NCBI GenBank assembly: GCA_022419385.1
Contig: JAJUBI010000005.1
Span: 4,402,001-4,466,000, forward strand
Direction of reading: 5' to 3'
DNA length: 64,000 bases
Source: Paraconiothyrium sp. Pb-2020
Taxonomy: Eukaryota; Ascomycota; Dothideomycetes; Pleosporales; Didymosphaeriaceae
The notes beneath the pieces were generated by a model, which saw only the letters and a list, made by a program, of their open reading frames with translations, did no database searches and had not been told where the DNA came from. Shown piece by piece: positions 11,131 to 23,257 of the stretch; position 1 is the stretch's first letter; each line of letters begins with the position of its first letter. The translations under genes were made by a program, and so were the position numbers.

Positions 11131-13025
11131 ATGGCCCAAAATGTACAGTCGGCTCTGTTTTCCCAATCGTATGGGAGATGTTATTCTTATCCGCAGAACT
11201 TGATCCACAAGACTTCATACAGAGGTGTTTTGAAAGCTTATGACACGCGGTTAGAAACAACCGAGCCGCCTTTCCTTACACACGACGAGAAAGAGGTCAA
11301 GGTGCATTTCCGTGAATGGGATGATAAGAAGCAACGTATATCACCTTTCAATAGAAAAGCGTGTCCAATGCTAACAAAATTTGAAGGATTTTCCGACCAT
11401 GAGGCAGTTAATGAGGACACGCTTCGATACCAACTAGGGGAACAATCGCGTACTGATCCTTCCACTGGAGCGACGGTTTGGAATCTGTCGCCTTTAAAAG
11501 ATCCTAAATGCCGATTTATGTGAGTTCAATTTCCAAAATTCTGCATGTTATGCCAGCTGACCCAGAAAGATTTCTTTACGGCCAGAGCTCGACAAAGCCA
11601 CTGAAAATAACGCCCAGAATGCTGAAACGGCTTTTCTCTTACCATCAGGTCATGCCAGCCATGATTGACTTCTTGAGTGTGTTTGCGCAACCTCCGCAGA
11701 AGCGTGAGATAGGATTTAGCGGATTCTTTGACCAGGTAACACTGTCGCAGAGAAACACTGGGGCAAATGTAGCTGGCACGTCTCAGCACATAACAGCAAA
11801 CAGCAAGCAACACATCACAGTAAAAGCAAGTGCTCCTCACGGTCCTGCCGTAAGTATATTGGGCCGAAGTGGGCGCCAATATCAGATGTGCTACAACCTC
11901 AAAAGGGTAGCGAGGACGAGAGGAAATGCAAAGAGCACGATCGACGAACAGAACTGGTCCATACAGCAGAACGAGTTTCATCATCAATTTGATGTCGGCG
12001 AAGGTACTGCACTATGGATCAGTGCCAAAGGAAGAGTGGAAGATTACCGTGACGAAGTACTGGATTTGACCGGAGGCAATAATGGCGATAAGCCAGAGGA
12101 TCTCTTCTTCAACACTCGTGAAACATGTTTCGCATCTAGCCTTACAGTTCATCTCATGAACTGTCACTGGGCTTCCCAAGATTGGCGGGGTTATGTGAAA
12201 TACCTCGAGGATGCTATCGAGCAAAAGGTGAGCTACGCTGTTGCATGTTGTCACCTCGGTACTAACGAGTCTAAAGACACGACACATCTTGGTTGGGGAA
12301 TGGATAAGTGATGAGTTTAGCCCAGAGAGCCTCCAGGATGTCCAATTCTTCGAAGAAAAGGCCACCAATGCTGCCATGGTGCTTGATGCAAATATTGGGG
12401 TAATGACCTCACTGCGAGACTTCTACACAAAACTCTCCGATCATGCTGGCTTCGACATGAGGGATCAATGTGCACAAGCTATCCAGTCTTTCATACAGCA
12501 ATTAACCGACATGATGTTTACCTTCACGGGCTATAAGCGCCGAATGAAGTTGTTGACTGATGTGACGGAGAACAGAAAAATCCTGGTATGCAATGCAAGT
12601 GAACCACGCATGAACATGAATGCTGATCAGACGAAGTTACTACAAAAGCTCCAAAGCCATGCGACAAAGAAGATGGAAGATTTGACGACCATGTCATACC
12701 GAGAGACGATCGTAATGAAGGTGATCACAGTGGGGACTTTTGTGTACCTACCGGCTACATTCGTATCAGTAAGTATTGCACAGCAACCGTACAAGGCGAT
12801 GCTAATAGCAATCGAAAGACATTCTTCAGCACTGATATTGTGAAGTACCAGAATTCACCAGATGGAAAAGCAATGTACTCTGGATTAGCCCTCGAAAGGT
12901 GGTTAGAAATAACTGTGCCATTAACAGTTATGACCGTAATCATGGGACTCATTGCATTCGTCATCGCTGATAGGAGACGCAAACGGCGCATGCCTTCGTC
13001 GTACGACGAGAAAAAGGGCGCTTGA
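11131..13025 (+). CDS. CorA-like transporter domain protein
   Basis: Four exons (11131-11519, 11570-12227, 12277-12768, 12819-13025) give 581 residues from the ATG at 11131. An in-frame ATG at 11089 would add 14. The splice joins are chosen by phase and family match, for example DPKCRFIFLYGQSS and ATFVSTFFSTDIV. The core TPRMLKRLFSYHQVMPAMID, the LGRSGRQ block and a long helical stretch lead to two C-terminal membrane segments (about 500-515 and 550-570). The topology resembles CorA magnesium channels. The first helix ends in FFSTDIV rather than the selectivity motif GMN, so metal transport should not be assumed. Related fungal proteins are abundant and uncharacterised. Confidence 0.85.
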
Positions 13026-13778
13026 CAGGGGGAAGCACTGCTCGGAGGTCGCACATGAATTCCTGTAGTATTGTGTAATATAGCGAGAGGTACAATATCC
13101 TGCTTCACACATATTTTTAAAGTTGTCGTGTACAAAGTCGTCGTCTTCTCGCGGTGTTTCGGGAGATGCGAAAGCAGGATGATAGGAGAACAGTATGGGT
13201 GTGTGGCTGCTGCGCGAACGAGGAGTCACGCGGCTCGTGCCTGGTCGAGTCAGGGGCCCACCAAACCACTCGGAACGGCTCCGCCCGCTGGGTGCCCGCA
13301 GTGGTGGCAGTCTTGTAGGTATGACATCGGTGTACAGCATCTTTCCACAGCAGTTGCCTGGCGATGCGCAGCCACATTTGAACATCGCTAAATGTCCCAA
13401 CCCTTCCACAGTTATGATGATGTGCGATCACTTCGCCACACTGAGGCGCTCGCAGCAAGCCCCAAACGGGACTGGGGGCGCTTCGGAAGACGAGCTGACA
13501 GCCGAATGCTATGAGCTCACATGAACGGGTGCCTGTCGCTCAGCCTAAGGAAGTTTGGGGAGGAAAGCGGTCTGTAGAAAACCCATGCTTTCCTCCCCAC
13601 GGTACAGCTGAACTTCTCCTACAATTACTCGCATCTCGTCCGAATCGCACCACGACCCCGACACGACTTATCTGCCCTCCGCCTACCCTACCCATTCATC
13701 GCATCCCCGCCTCGTCGTAGCAGATCTCGTAGTATCTGCTGTCGACGATCTTCGACCTGCGCTCAATGCGCCGCTATA
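13026..13778. other. Intergenic with a perfect hairpin
   Basis: No gene is seen between the CorA-like and kinase genes. A 13-bp perfect inverted repeat is listed separately. Confidence 0.5.
13556..13599. repeat. 13-bp perfect inverted repeat (hairpin)
   Basis: TGGGGAGGAAAGC at 13556-13568 is matched exactly by its reverse complement at 13587-13599, with an 18-base loop. It lies 180 bp before the kinase-vWA start codon. It could be a paired regulatory site or a structure in the leader. Confidence 0.7.
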
Positions 13779-16700
13779 ATGTCGCACGACGAAGCTGCGC
13801 GGACGACAGCGCTATTTTGCGAACAGCTGCGCCGATATACCATTACACCTGATGAGGGCGAGGGACAACCTTATGTCCGCACGGATGATCTGGTCAACTG
13901 GATGACCAACCCAACGGGCGCGCAAGAGCCAATTGCGAAACGCCTTCTGGATGAGGCCTACAGGAGTCCCAGCAGTCAGCATAGCTCCGAGTTCTTTATC
14001 GGCTACCACACAATTTGCCGCGAACCACAGCACCGGGATCGATGCATCATCGCTTTCAGCATCTTACTGGAAATCGGTCTGGGGCATTTGATACACGACG
14101 TGCAGCAAGAGGATATTGTTGATCAGATGTTACCCATGACGCCGAGACTGCTAGAGGAGAAGTTTAGACGCATTGCCGAACGGCAAGGTTCTGGCTTTGC
14201 AGATCAAGGGTTCAACATTGCAAACCGATTCAACGAAGCGCAATGGAAATATTTTCCGGTCACTTTCACGCTCGAGATGGACAAGAACTTCTCCGAACAG
14301 AGAGTATTTCCTATCTGTAGAAAAAGAGAGATTGGGCGTGGTGGACAGGCTCGCGTGTTCCAAATCCTTGTGCAAGACAATTACATTGCGCCCGAGCTAA
14401 GAAGTAGACTATCCAATGATGAGCACACATGTATTGAGGATGAAAAGTTTGGCACAGTAAGTCTTCATCACCAAAAAGAGTTACCTCTCTTACGAGTGAA
14501 ACAGTGCTTTCAACTTGCGCTAAAGACCTTCGAAAGCGCCCAAAGCTCATATTGGGCGAACGAAAAACAAGCCTTCATGGTCCTCCAACAGCAACGGAAC
14601 AAAGGCATGATTCAATGCCTGGGTTACTATGCGATACTACGCGGTGCTACGACAGACTCAAATCGTTTTTCATCTACCAGCCAATTTCGAGAGATGAACA
14701 TACTACTAGAGTACGGTCGATTCGATCTCATGGGCATTTTCGAGTCACGCCTACCACCGGTTAACTCTCCTGAGATCGAAGAATTCTGGCGATCGCTCAT
14801 CGAGGTCGTGGATGCACTCAAAGGCATCCATGACTTCAAAACTCAGAACGGTCGATACCATGGGTTAGTCCAGCTGCACTTCGTAAACCCAATTTCAAAG
14901 TGTTAACTAGTACACAGATGGCACAACGATATCAAACCAGAGAACATTATTGTGGTGAACGAAAGATACAAACTTGCCGATCCTGGCTTCGCCAAATTCA
15001 AGAAGACACTTGAGGAGAAGGATGGCCAGTCATTTCCCAAGATTATAGCCGATGGCGGCACTGCTACGTATGGTACGTCTTCTGCGACCGTTCTATGACA
15101 GTATGCAAATGCTGATCGCTCAAGCTGCTCCTGAACGATATGCGCGCAAGAGCGATTCGAGGGTGCTAGTGTCGCAAAGCGTAGACTTGTGGTCCATCGG
15201 TTGTATCTTCTCTATGGCCGCTACTTGGATCGTTCTGGGCTACCAAGGCATCAGGCAATTTGACTGTATACGACAACGCGCCATTCGCGACATCCGTCAA
15301 CGTGCACGCGATGGACATAATGAGCCTAGAGTAGCGGAAGGCGATTTCTTTCACGACGGAATCGACGTCCTCCCTGTCGTAAAAGAGTGGCACAAATATC
15401 TTCGTGCTTCGGTTCGTCAGACTGACCATGTTACCAGGAAGGTGCTCGATCTCACGGAAGATCACCTGTTGATCCGAAATCGCAAGATGTCCGCTAAGAA
15501 GCTCTATCTGGAACTCCAAGAACTGCTAAAAACCTGTACGAAGGAAAATATCCCGGAGGGCTTGGAAACCCTCATGGATATGCTTCTTGATCTGGACGAA
15601 GGCGCAAACAGCGTGCCTGCAACCGTGGCTAGTCAGAACATGGTGACCAATGTCGATCCAGCACTTCGCAACCAGTCACGCAAAGGCATGAGTCGATTAG
15701 AAGTACCTGGCCAGCTCCTGAAGACAGCGTCTAGATTTGAGTCACTGTCCAAGCTTTCTACGGCCAGGCTGGTCAAAGTTCCCACGAATGAAGACCGCAC
15801 TCCCGCGCAGAACGATAGGCTCAGTAATGTCTCAGAAGCCATTAGTCAACGCGTCCTTGAGCAAAACGGTAGAAATCGACCTGTCTCGATGCCACCAGAA
15901 CTGACCCTCCAACGAACGCCAACCTATAGGTCGGTCAGAACAGACAACGGAAAGACCCCAGACCCGATCAACGTCATCCAGGCCCATGAACAATTGTCCG
16001 GTCGCTCGTTGATGGATTTCCTCAGCAAAAAAGAAGACGAGTTTGTCAAGAAGTATTTTGGCAATAGAGACATAGTATGCCATTCTACCATGCCAGCTGA
16101 GACCTTGCTAATATGGACTAGAAATTTCTTGTCGACAATTCTTCAAGCATGATACCATACTGGGCTGAGGCTATCTATCTGTTAGAAACGCTCGTACTGA
16201 TGGCCAAGAGATCAGATAAAGACGGAATGGACCTGTACTTCACAATACCCGACCAGCGCAAGTCAAGAGACAGACCGTTCCAAGCTACACTTCAAGGCGC
16301 AAAGAACGAAAGCCAATTCCGAAAAGCCATGGAGGAAAAGGATCCTAAGAAAGGACTCTGGACCGACACGGACATGGTTGCACCGATTGAGAACATCTTT
16401 GACGAATTCTTGAACCCATCAGAAGATCTGAAGCAACTGAAAAGCATAATGAAACGGTCGAAGAAGACACAGGGTGGATCAAAGGCGCTTACTCTGCTCA
16501 TTCTCACGAATGGTACTTGGGGTGCTATGGACCCGGACGCGATCAACGGCTGTATCGAAAAGCTCTTGAAGGACCTGAGCGAGAGAGGCTTGATCGGAAA
16601 CAGCAAGAAAGGGTTCGATCGACACGTCAGCATCGAGTTCATTCAATTCGGCGACGATCCCACGGTGACCGAACGTCTCAGGGCTCTTGATGACGGCATG

Positions 16701-17043
16701 GAAATCAAAGGTTATGAGTAGGTTGTTATTCTATGACATTGCCTTGCCCTTTGACTGACATCACATGTACAGAGACATTATCGACCATGAGATGTTCTCT
16801 GTCAACGGAGACGTGAGAAAGATGCTATTGGGGAGCTTCAATCCTCAAATGGATCAATCTAAGATGATCTTTGAGAATACAATGACACCGCAAACGCGCC
16901 GTTCGATGCCACCTCCACCTCGACCGACAAATGACGCTCAATTGCAAGGAAACATGCAAAATGGGAACGGGTCGGCGCTTTCACATACCCGTACACCAAC
17001 GAATAGCACAGGATCATCGAAATATTACACCCCGCCATTCTAG
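13779..17043 (+). CDS. Protein kinase with C-terminal vWA-like domain
   Basis: Five exons (13779-14863, 14918-15072, 15125-16074, 16122-16717, 16773-17043) give 1018 residues. Kinase features are a Gly-rich loop GRGGQARVF (about 186), LALKTF with the ATP lysine (about 248), HNDIKPEN (363-370, N in place of the usual R), DPG in place of DFG (about 387) and APERY (413-417). The catalytic aspartates are present, so activity is plausible. After a low-complexity linker, a von Willebrand A-like domain begins at FLVDNSSSM (about 732; MIDAS-like DxSxS form DNSSS), with LTLLILTNGTW and VSIEFIQFGDDP blocks and FSVNGDVRKMLLGSF near the end. This kinase-vWA pairing is a known fungal architecture without assigned function. 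The tail is Pro/Asn-rich. Confidence 0.88.
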
Positions 17044-17336
17044 CAGACCCCGGCCTATGATCCACTACATCCCAAAGTGCAATTCCAGTCCCAGTAATTC
17101 TGGTCCATGCAGCCATGCTACAAGTGCTTGTGCAACGCAGCACCGAAGAGGTAAGCTTCCTAAATTACGTTTACCTAGATTCTCTCCTTGCACTTTCACA
17201 TCTCTGCACCCTCCTTCACTCCCCATTACAAAGCCCGATCTCACCCTCGATCCACCTCCGTCTCACAATAAACCACGTTCAACCCTCCACAAAAGCCCAC
17301 TGCTATACAATACGAACTTATAATTAACACATCAGC

Positions 17337-17750
17337 CTAGTTCACCCACGCAAACGCTAGCATCGCGCTCCTCCCGCTGGGAAACCATCTCAGCGTGTCG
17401 CTCAAACCTTCTACAACCGCTACAACGCTTTTGATCAACGTTGCGAGTAGTATTGCAGCAAGAACAGCAGCGAAAGCAGCTAGTCGAGGAAAGAAGAGAT
17501 TTGCGTAAATGAGGAAGTGTGATGCAGAGAAGATGATCGAGGGCAGCGCGTCAAGGGTTGCAATGCTGCTACCAATCATACTGACGATGAGGAAGGCCAG
17601 GACAGCGCGAGCAATGGCGAAAACGCTTAAGAAGAAGCGTGCCAAATGCGGGCCAACTCTACGATGATAAGAACAAAGACATTCGTTACGGCGATGACGA
17701 AGGAAAATTGGAAGTGAGGAAGAAGGATATCGAGGCGTCGTCTCCGTCAG
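17337..17750 (-). CDS. Hypothetical membrane protein, gene model uncertain or broken
   Basis: Two hydrophobic reading frames abut on the minus strand. The upstream one (about 17750-17634) encodes a segment like HFQFSFVIAVTNVFVLIIVE and then stops. The downstream one (17645-17337) starts without an ATG and encodes three membrane-like segments, ending VVEGLSDTLRWFPSGRSAML. Together they look like one four-helix membrane protein. I could not find a GT-AG intron that joins them, nor a convincing first ATG. Either an intron was missed or a frameshift has broken the gene. No family is named. Confidence 0.35.
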   Translation of the reverse strand: MTETTPRYPSSSLPIFLRHRRNECLCSYHRRVGPHLARFFLSVFAIARAVLAFLIVSMIGSSIATLDALPSIIFSASHFLIYANLFFPRLAAFAAVLAAILLATLIKSVVAVVEGLSDTLRWFPSGRSAMLAFAWVN

Positions 17751-18282
17751 TGAGAGGCAGATATGGCGGAAGGCGTGGCGTCACCAGAAGCATGTCATAG
17801 CTCGTGCACTGCTCAATCTGGTAAACCTATAATCAGTTGGCGTAAAGTTGCAAGGATAGGATATTAAGCTGGGCAGATAATGCGAGTGTATCATTACGCT
17901 GTGATATCAGTCACACTTGTACTATGTACTGCTTGTCGGAAACCGGTGTCCGTCTCTGCAGCGCACGCTAGCCGAACATCGCCATGAATTTATTGCGACC
18001 CTGCAAACCCGACCATTCCGCCCCGAATTGTTCCGTAGTATACATAAAGTTAACAACATCTTATGGTCAGCCGAGCAACTTTTTGATCGGCGAAGCAGTA
18101 AGCAGGTGGAGTTCCACGGACGGAGTACCCTTAACACCGATTCACAACGACCTTATATATCTTCTTTCAAGCCTCTGCCTCCTTGAGTACCGCCTATACC
18201 CATTGACTTATATCTTTTGAGCCAAAGCTCTTGAAACAACACTACTTTACAGATTACATCACACCGCCCAGCTCCGCGCATC
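17751..18282. other. Intergenic, no gene seen
   Basis: Promoter side of the next plus-strand gene; TATATATC near 18152 is a possible TATA box about 130 bp before its ATG. Confidence 0.4.
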
Positions 18283-19098
18283 ATGCCTATCTCCGAGCTC
18301 GTAATCGGTACCCTCCGCCGCGAAGTCGCCCAAGCAGGCCTATCACACCTCCTAAAGAGCACACCTCAAATCTTCAGCACCGTGCCTGGAAGCCTGTCAA
18401 CCCATATTGGCCACGTAGTCAAGCATAATGGAAAAGATATATCTTCGGAGTATAAGCCAATATTCGGACTCGGTGAGCAGCGTCTCTTCTCCCCCTCTCC
18501 ACCACAAAATACCACCTTGAAACTTCTCATTGTATCATGAGGTGGTATATGTAGGCATGTGGGAAGAAGTAGAATGAACTAATAGCGTGAAGAATGGGAC
18601 CGTGTAGAATCCTTCCACGACTTCTACCCCGCCTCCGAAGCTTTCCAGTCCTTCGTGGGTGCATTCGCGCCCTACGCTGCAGCAAAAGGACATCCACAAC
18701 TCTTTGAACCTTCCTCCAGCTCTTCCAGCTTCCACGATCTGCTGGCCCAAGGTGCGGCGCGGATATTTATCGCTCCCGCTGTGGCAAGCAAGAAGGATGA
18801 AGTATCAGCGGCTTGGAGTAAGGTTTTGGAGACGGTGGGGAAGGATGGGCTGGTTGGGCAGTGGAGCGGCTGGGGTGTTGAGGGAGATGAGGGGACTTGG
18901 GCGGGAATCCTGAGCTGGAAGGGTGGGAAGGTGAGTTTGACGTGTTGCGGGCGTCTGTTCTGATTAATGACTGGGATACAGGAACTTGAGCGGTCGTCCA
19001 CGGATGCGAGTGTCGTTGAGGCAGTACAGAAGCTGAAGGGGCTTGCTGAGCTTGACGAGTATGAGGTTTCGTTTACGTCGACGTCGGATACTGCGTAG
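18283..19098 (+). CDS. Small protein of dimeric alpha/beta-barrel type
   Basis: Three exons (18283-18472, 18593-18930, 18982-19098) give 214 residues. The join FGLEWDRVESFHDFYPASEAF resembles the second strand-helix unit of ferredoxin-like dimeric alpha/beta-barrel proteins (ABM/EthD-like). The pattern is weak and no active residue is evident. The second acceptor (AAG before AATGG at 18593) was chosen because it alone restores a family-like phase after the GTGAGC donor. The protein ends in a Ser/Thr-rich tail. Function unknown. Confidence 0.68.
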
Positions 19099-19432
19099 TA
19101 GTTGGTTTGCCAACCCGGCAGAGTTGTTGTGCCATCATGTTAGATGTAGTAAGGCGCGGAACAACATTTTCGCGAGATTGGGGTGAAGAGAGACGGTGCA
19201 AAGGATGTTGTCAGCCCATGTACAAATATAACACCACTCCACATGAAATGGCACGCCTGCTTCCGAGTTGAACGGCGTGTAGACGTATGCAACTTCTTCA
19301 ATTATAAATTGTGACATTATACAATACGTAGTCAGACTAGACCTCATATCCAAAGAAATATTCCATTTCTGGAAGGGGGTAAAATGCGTGTGGACTCTAG
19401 GAAAGGCATCGTACGCCTACTCATGGCCTGGG
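19099..19432. other. Intergenic between convergent genes
   Basis: Holds the 3' flanks of the two convergent neighbours. Nothing else was recognised. Confidence 0.5.
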
Positions 19433-20458
19433 TTAATCGGCCACCTCGAGCAAGCCTCGTTCTATTCTTTGATGAACCAGCTTCGCCCAAAAGAAGACAA
19501 GAAGATGGGTTTCGCATTGCTCGAAAGTAGCCTCCATTATTCTTCCCTGATATTCTTGCATGTCCTCCAATAACACCTCGACCTCAGAGCGTGGGACACG
19601 CATATGTTTGGCAACCCTGAAAACGATGTAGAGGGATCGGAGCTGCCGCAGAAGACGGATAGCGCCCAAAAATTCTTGCATAGGCTCAAGAAATGGCGTC
19701 ACAAATGTGCGATTGTCGCTATTAGGGGCCTTCGAGATTTCAGAGAAGTCCAAGCGAATAGAGCGAATATGTTCGAAGTGCGTTCTGGGTATGCTGTGAG
19801 AGAAGGCGACCAGGTGTCTAGGGTCTTTGAAGACGAATCGCGTCTGGGCGTATAGCATAGGGAGTGTTTCTTTGTACACGAGACGACAGGTTCGGAGCAG
19901 CGCTGTGTCTACACGAGACTTCCGCATGAGATGACTTGGGCTGACTTTGTAGAGATCACCGAGACCAGGAGGGTACCCGAGCTCCAGCTCGCAGGCGCGA
20001 ACACGTAGTTTGTGCAAGCTTCTCCGACGAGACGTGATCGGAACAGTGTCGATAAAGACTGCCCCGGTGTCGAACAAGGTTTGTTGGAAGATACGGGTAC
20101 GAATCTCGTACGGCAGCTTGGCAAAGAGCGGCGAGAGATGTTGACTTGATGCTCTCTTATGGTGACTGAGTATCTCCTTTACTTTTCCGCCAGGCTTGTC
20201 GGCAGACAGGGTATTACGCCGATTGAACTTGCGTTCTTGGCGTGCAAAGTGCAGGTCGGACATGCGCTCGTCTACGGATAAACCATTATGTATCATATCG
20301 CTGGCAATTTGGTCCCTTGGTGTGGTCCAGCAATAGAAGCAACCACATGTGAACGGGCATAGGATGTAGTTCAAGACCAAGAAAAGTGTATCATATCGGT
20401 ATGCGTAGTACTGGAGTTTTGTGTCTTTTGGCTGCCAGGGCTCCTTCGGGAGGACCAT
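19433..20458 (-). CDS. DUF7730-type protein
   Basis: A single-exon frame of 341 residues. The centre reads LSPLFAKLPYEIRTRIFQQT, the F-box-like opening seen in DUF7730 proteins. It is followed by ALLRTCRLVYKETLPMLYAQ (an invariant-type arginine/cysteine block) and by TRFVFKDPRHLVAFSHSI. The N-terminus has a hydrophobic Cys-rich stretch (ILCPFTCGCFYCW, about residues 32-44). Such proteins are numerous in ascomycetes. A role in ubiquitin ligases is suggested only by the F-box likeness. Confidence 0.82.
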   Translation of the reverse strand: MVLPKEPWQPKDTKLQYYAYRYDTLFLVLNYILCPFTCGCFYCWTTPRDQIASDMIHNGLSVDERMSDLHFARQERKFNRRNTLSADKPGGKVKEILSHHKRASSQHLSPLFAKLPYEIRTRIFQQTLFDTGAVFIDTVPITSRRRSLHKLRVRACELELGYPPGLGDLYKVSPSHLMRKSRVDTALLRTCRLVYKETLPMLYAQTRFVFKDPRHLVAFSHSIPRTHFEHIRSIRLDFSEISKAPNSDNRTFVTPFLEPMQEFLGAIRLLRQLRSLYIVFRVAKHMRVPRSEVEVLLEDMQEYQGRIMEATFEQCETHLLVFFWAKLVHQRIERGLLEVAD

Positions 20459-21092
20459 GTCGACTTTCTGATGGTGTAAGGTCCGTCAGAATGTCATCAG
20501 TAGGTGCTTCCATACACGAGGGTACAGAGAACGGGAGGGGCGAAAAGGATGTCCTATCGGTCGAAAAGTTGCGGTGTACCTATGCGATCCCTGCGAAAAA
20601 GGCGCAGTGGGGCGGGCCCCCGCGGGCCATCATCGTCCCCGATAGGGAGCGGGAGGTATTGTCGATGCCTCAAAGTGCGCTCGATGGCCTGTCATGTATA
20701 CTGACGGTGTATGTGAAAGCTGAGGGGCGGAAAGAAAAAGTACATAATGTCGTTGCGTCTAATTGGGCGGCTGCATGCAGGTGGGAAACGGCAACGCAAC
20801 AGGGTCGAGGCTTCCTCCTACCAACATCCGCCCGCCTGGAAAAGCTGGGCACAGGATTATAGCATTTGTCCTCGCTTCACATGCGCATGATTGCATCGTC
20901 CTCTTTGCTGCCCACTTTGTCTTTCATTGTCGTAAATATGTCTGACTGGAAGGGTGCCAAGGCTCGTATTCCGCACGGCTGATGATCCCCAGATGTCGCC
21001 AGCCTCATCCGACGTGCCGCTTCGCGCGGACGTGTCTAACATCCATACGTGAACCCTCCGAACCTGCGTATCGACGTGCATGATTGCGTGCC
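20459..21092. promoter_or_regulatory. Divergent intergenic region
   Basis: 634 bp between the divergent DUF7730 and Gln/Pro-rich genes, containing a GC-rich palindromic patch (GGCCCCCGCGGGCC near 20615). No gene is supported. Confidence 0.45.
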
Positions 21093-23257
21093 ATGTCTCA
21101 GTTTCCATCTGTACCTCCTCCAGGAGCTTATGTCCCACCAAATCAGCCGCAACAGTCACAGGGCTTCACTCAGCAGCAGCAGCAACCCCACCATGGCTAC
21201 CAGCAGCCCCAAGCACCTTCGTCATACGGATCGCCCGCTCCAGGGTATCCGTCGGCTTCTCAAAAGCCCACGAAGGCATTCGGGCAGGTGTTCAACCAGG
21301 CGGTGACGCAAGGAAAGCCCATGTTAGATAAATTGGGGAAGTCAATCAGCTCCAAGCTAGGCAACAAGCACTCGAAACCGACCTACAATCCACAGTCCAC
21401 ACCCCAGGGAAGCTATCAAAACTACCAACAGAACCAACAATATGGCCAACCCCAAGTTCATCAATACCAACAAGCTCAGCCGCAAAGTTACCCCAATCAA
21501 GGCCAGCAATTTACTCCCGGGGCACAAAGCGTCTATCAAACACCGCAGCAGTCACCATACACGCAATCAGCATACGGCACTCCTGCTTCGGGGAATTCGG
21601 GACAAAATAACTACTTCTCTCAGCAAGTTCCGCCAACACCACACCAACAGGCTCCTCAGCATCAGCAAGCCCCGCAGCAAGCTCCCTATCAACAAAGTAA
21701 CAGTCCTAGTGTAAATACTCATTCAGGAGAACAGAGTCACGGCCACAACCCGCCGCCAGGGCTGCCAGAACAGACCCTTTATGCCCAGCCCCCTGGCCAA
21801 CAGACCGGAGTGATCGGAGGGGCGCAATCACAGTCGCAGAACAGCTTTCAGCAACCTCCGTCATCTGCAAATGGTGCGCCTCCCCCAGAACAGCAGCAAC
21901 AGCATCAGCAATGGGCACCTCCGGCTCCTTCACCACATCAGCATAATTCTCCCGTACCTCAATCACCAGCGCAAACCCCAGGAGAGCAGCAACAACAACA
22001 GCAGCAGCAGTGGACGTATCAGGCTTCTGCGCCTCATCAGCCGGCCTCACCTGCGCCGCACTCACCGGCCAACTTCAACCCAACTCCTCCACCGCAACAG
22101 TACAACGCAGCACCGCCTGTTCCCAGTCATCCTAACCAGCAACAGCCGCAGCAGTCTCCGCATCTTCAGCACCAGCAATGGACATCAATGCCACCGGTAA
22201 GTCCACATGCGCAGCAAGCACAACCCACGAACAGCGCGAGCTCTCCACCGCCACAACCGTCCGAAATTCAAAAGCCTGCCACTCCTGCCGCGGCTCCTCA
22301 GCAGCAGCACTCCCAAGCTGGGCGGCAACAACAACAGCAGCCACCCCAATCACCTACTTCAGCATCACAGAGCGCCCCTTTGAAGTCTAACCCCACGGAG
22401 TTCATTGCCGAACTACCTGCTGATTTAGGTAATTTGAGCCTCGCAGATCAAGCCCCCTCAAGCCAGTCACAAGCTGCGTCATACAGAGCTTATAGACCTA
22501 TTTCGGGGCAGAATGCTTCTCCCGGACCTGGGTATACTATCCCACGACGCGCTGTGAGCACAAGTAGCTTGCCTCTAGCGGACCCATGGAGATTCGCGGA
22601 TCCCGCCACTGGGTTACCGACGCGGGAGTTCTTTATTATTGCAGATGTTGTTTTCGACAGTATAGACAGAAGATTCGAACCACAGAACACGGGATTGTTG
22701 GAAGCAAGCAAAGTATTGGAAACTTGGAAAGCGCAGCAACTGCCGGAAGAGGCTGCTGGTAGGTCCGAAGCATCTATAGTATGGCCATGTTGTTGACCGT
22801 TACAGCAATCTTCGCATACGATTCGTACAGCGCCTTTGGGAAGATCTGGAGTCTCGAAGGTGTTCCACACGTCTTGGTGCCATGCCAACCTTCGCTGATG
22901 CCTACGTGGAACTTTCAGCAACAAATACATTCGCAGGAGCTGAAATTGCAAGATGAATCGACCTTAGCGATCGCTTCGTATCCAGCGTACATGCCGGCTC
23001 TCAATCGCGCAGGCTGGTATAAATATGCCTTCATCAACTGGCTGCATCAGCCGGAGGATCTGGGCAAGATGCTGTCTGCTTTCTGTGCGGACACGTACAA
23101 CCCCGGCATTCTCAATCAGCCTGACATCCAGAAACGGGATCAAAACGAGTCGCCTGCGCTCGTGTCAAGGGCTACAGCGATCAGTACCACGGCTGTCAGT
23201 CGCGTGTGCCAAGAGGTGGTTGCGCAAATGCAAGGCACCTCACGAGACGGCAAGTAA
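21093..23257 (+). CDS. Gln/Pro-rich protein with conserved fungal C-terminal domain
   Basis: Two exons (21093-22758, 22806-23257) give 705 residues. Residues about 1-440 are low complexity, dominated by Gln, Pro, Ser and His, with several poly-Gln runs; composition is prion-like. The C-terminal 270 residues are ordered and conserved among ascomycetes: IPRRAVSTSSLPLADPWRFA, GLPTREFFIIADVVFDSIDR, FAYDSYSAFGKIWSLEGVPH and MPALNRAGWYKYAFINWLHQ. The intron is confirmed by the phase that links EEAAAIFAYDSYSAF. The ATG at 21093 gives MSQFPSVPPPGAYVPP; the open frame begins slightly earlier without an ATG. A splice donor-like GTAAGG overlaps the stop, so a further short exon cannot be excluded. Function unknown. 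Confidence 0.85.

Noticed and set aside
21706..22353. Two minus-strand frames opposite the Gln/Pro-rich gene
   Set aside because: Produced by the CAG/CCA-type codon runs of the sense gene; Ala/Val-rich with no family.
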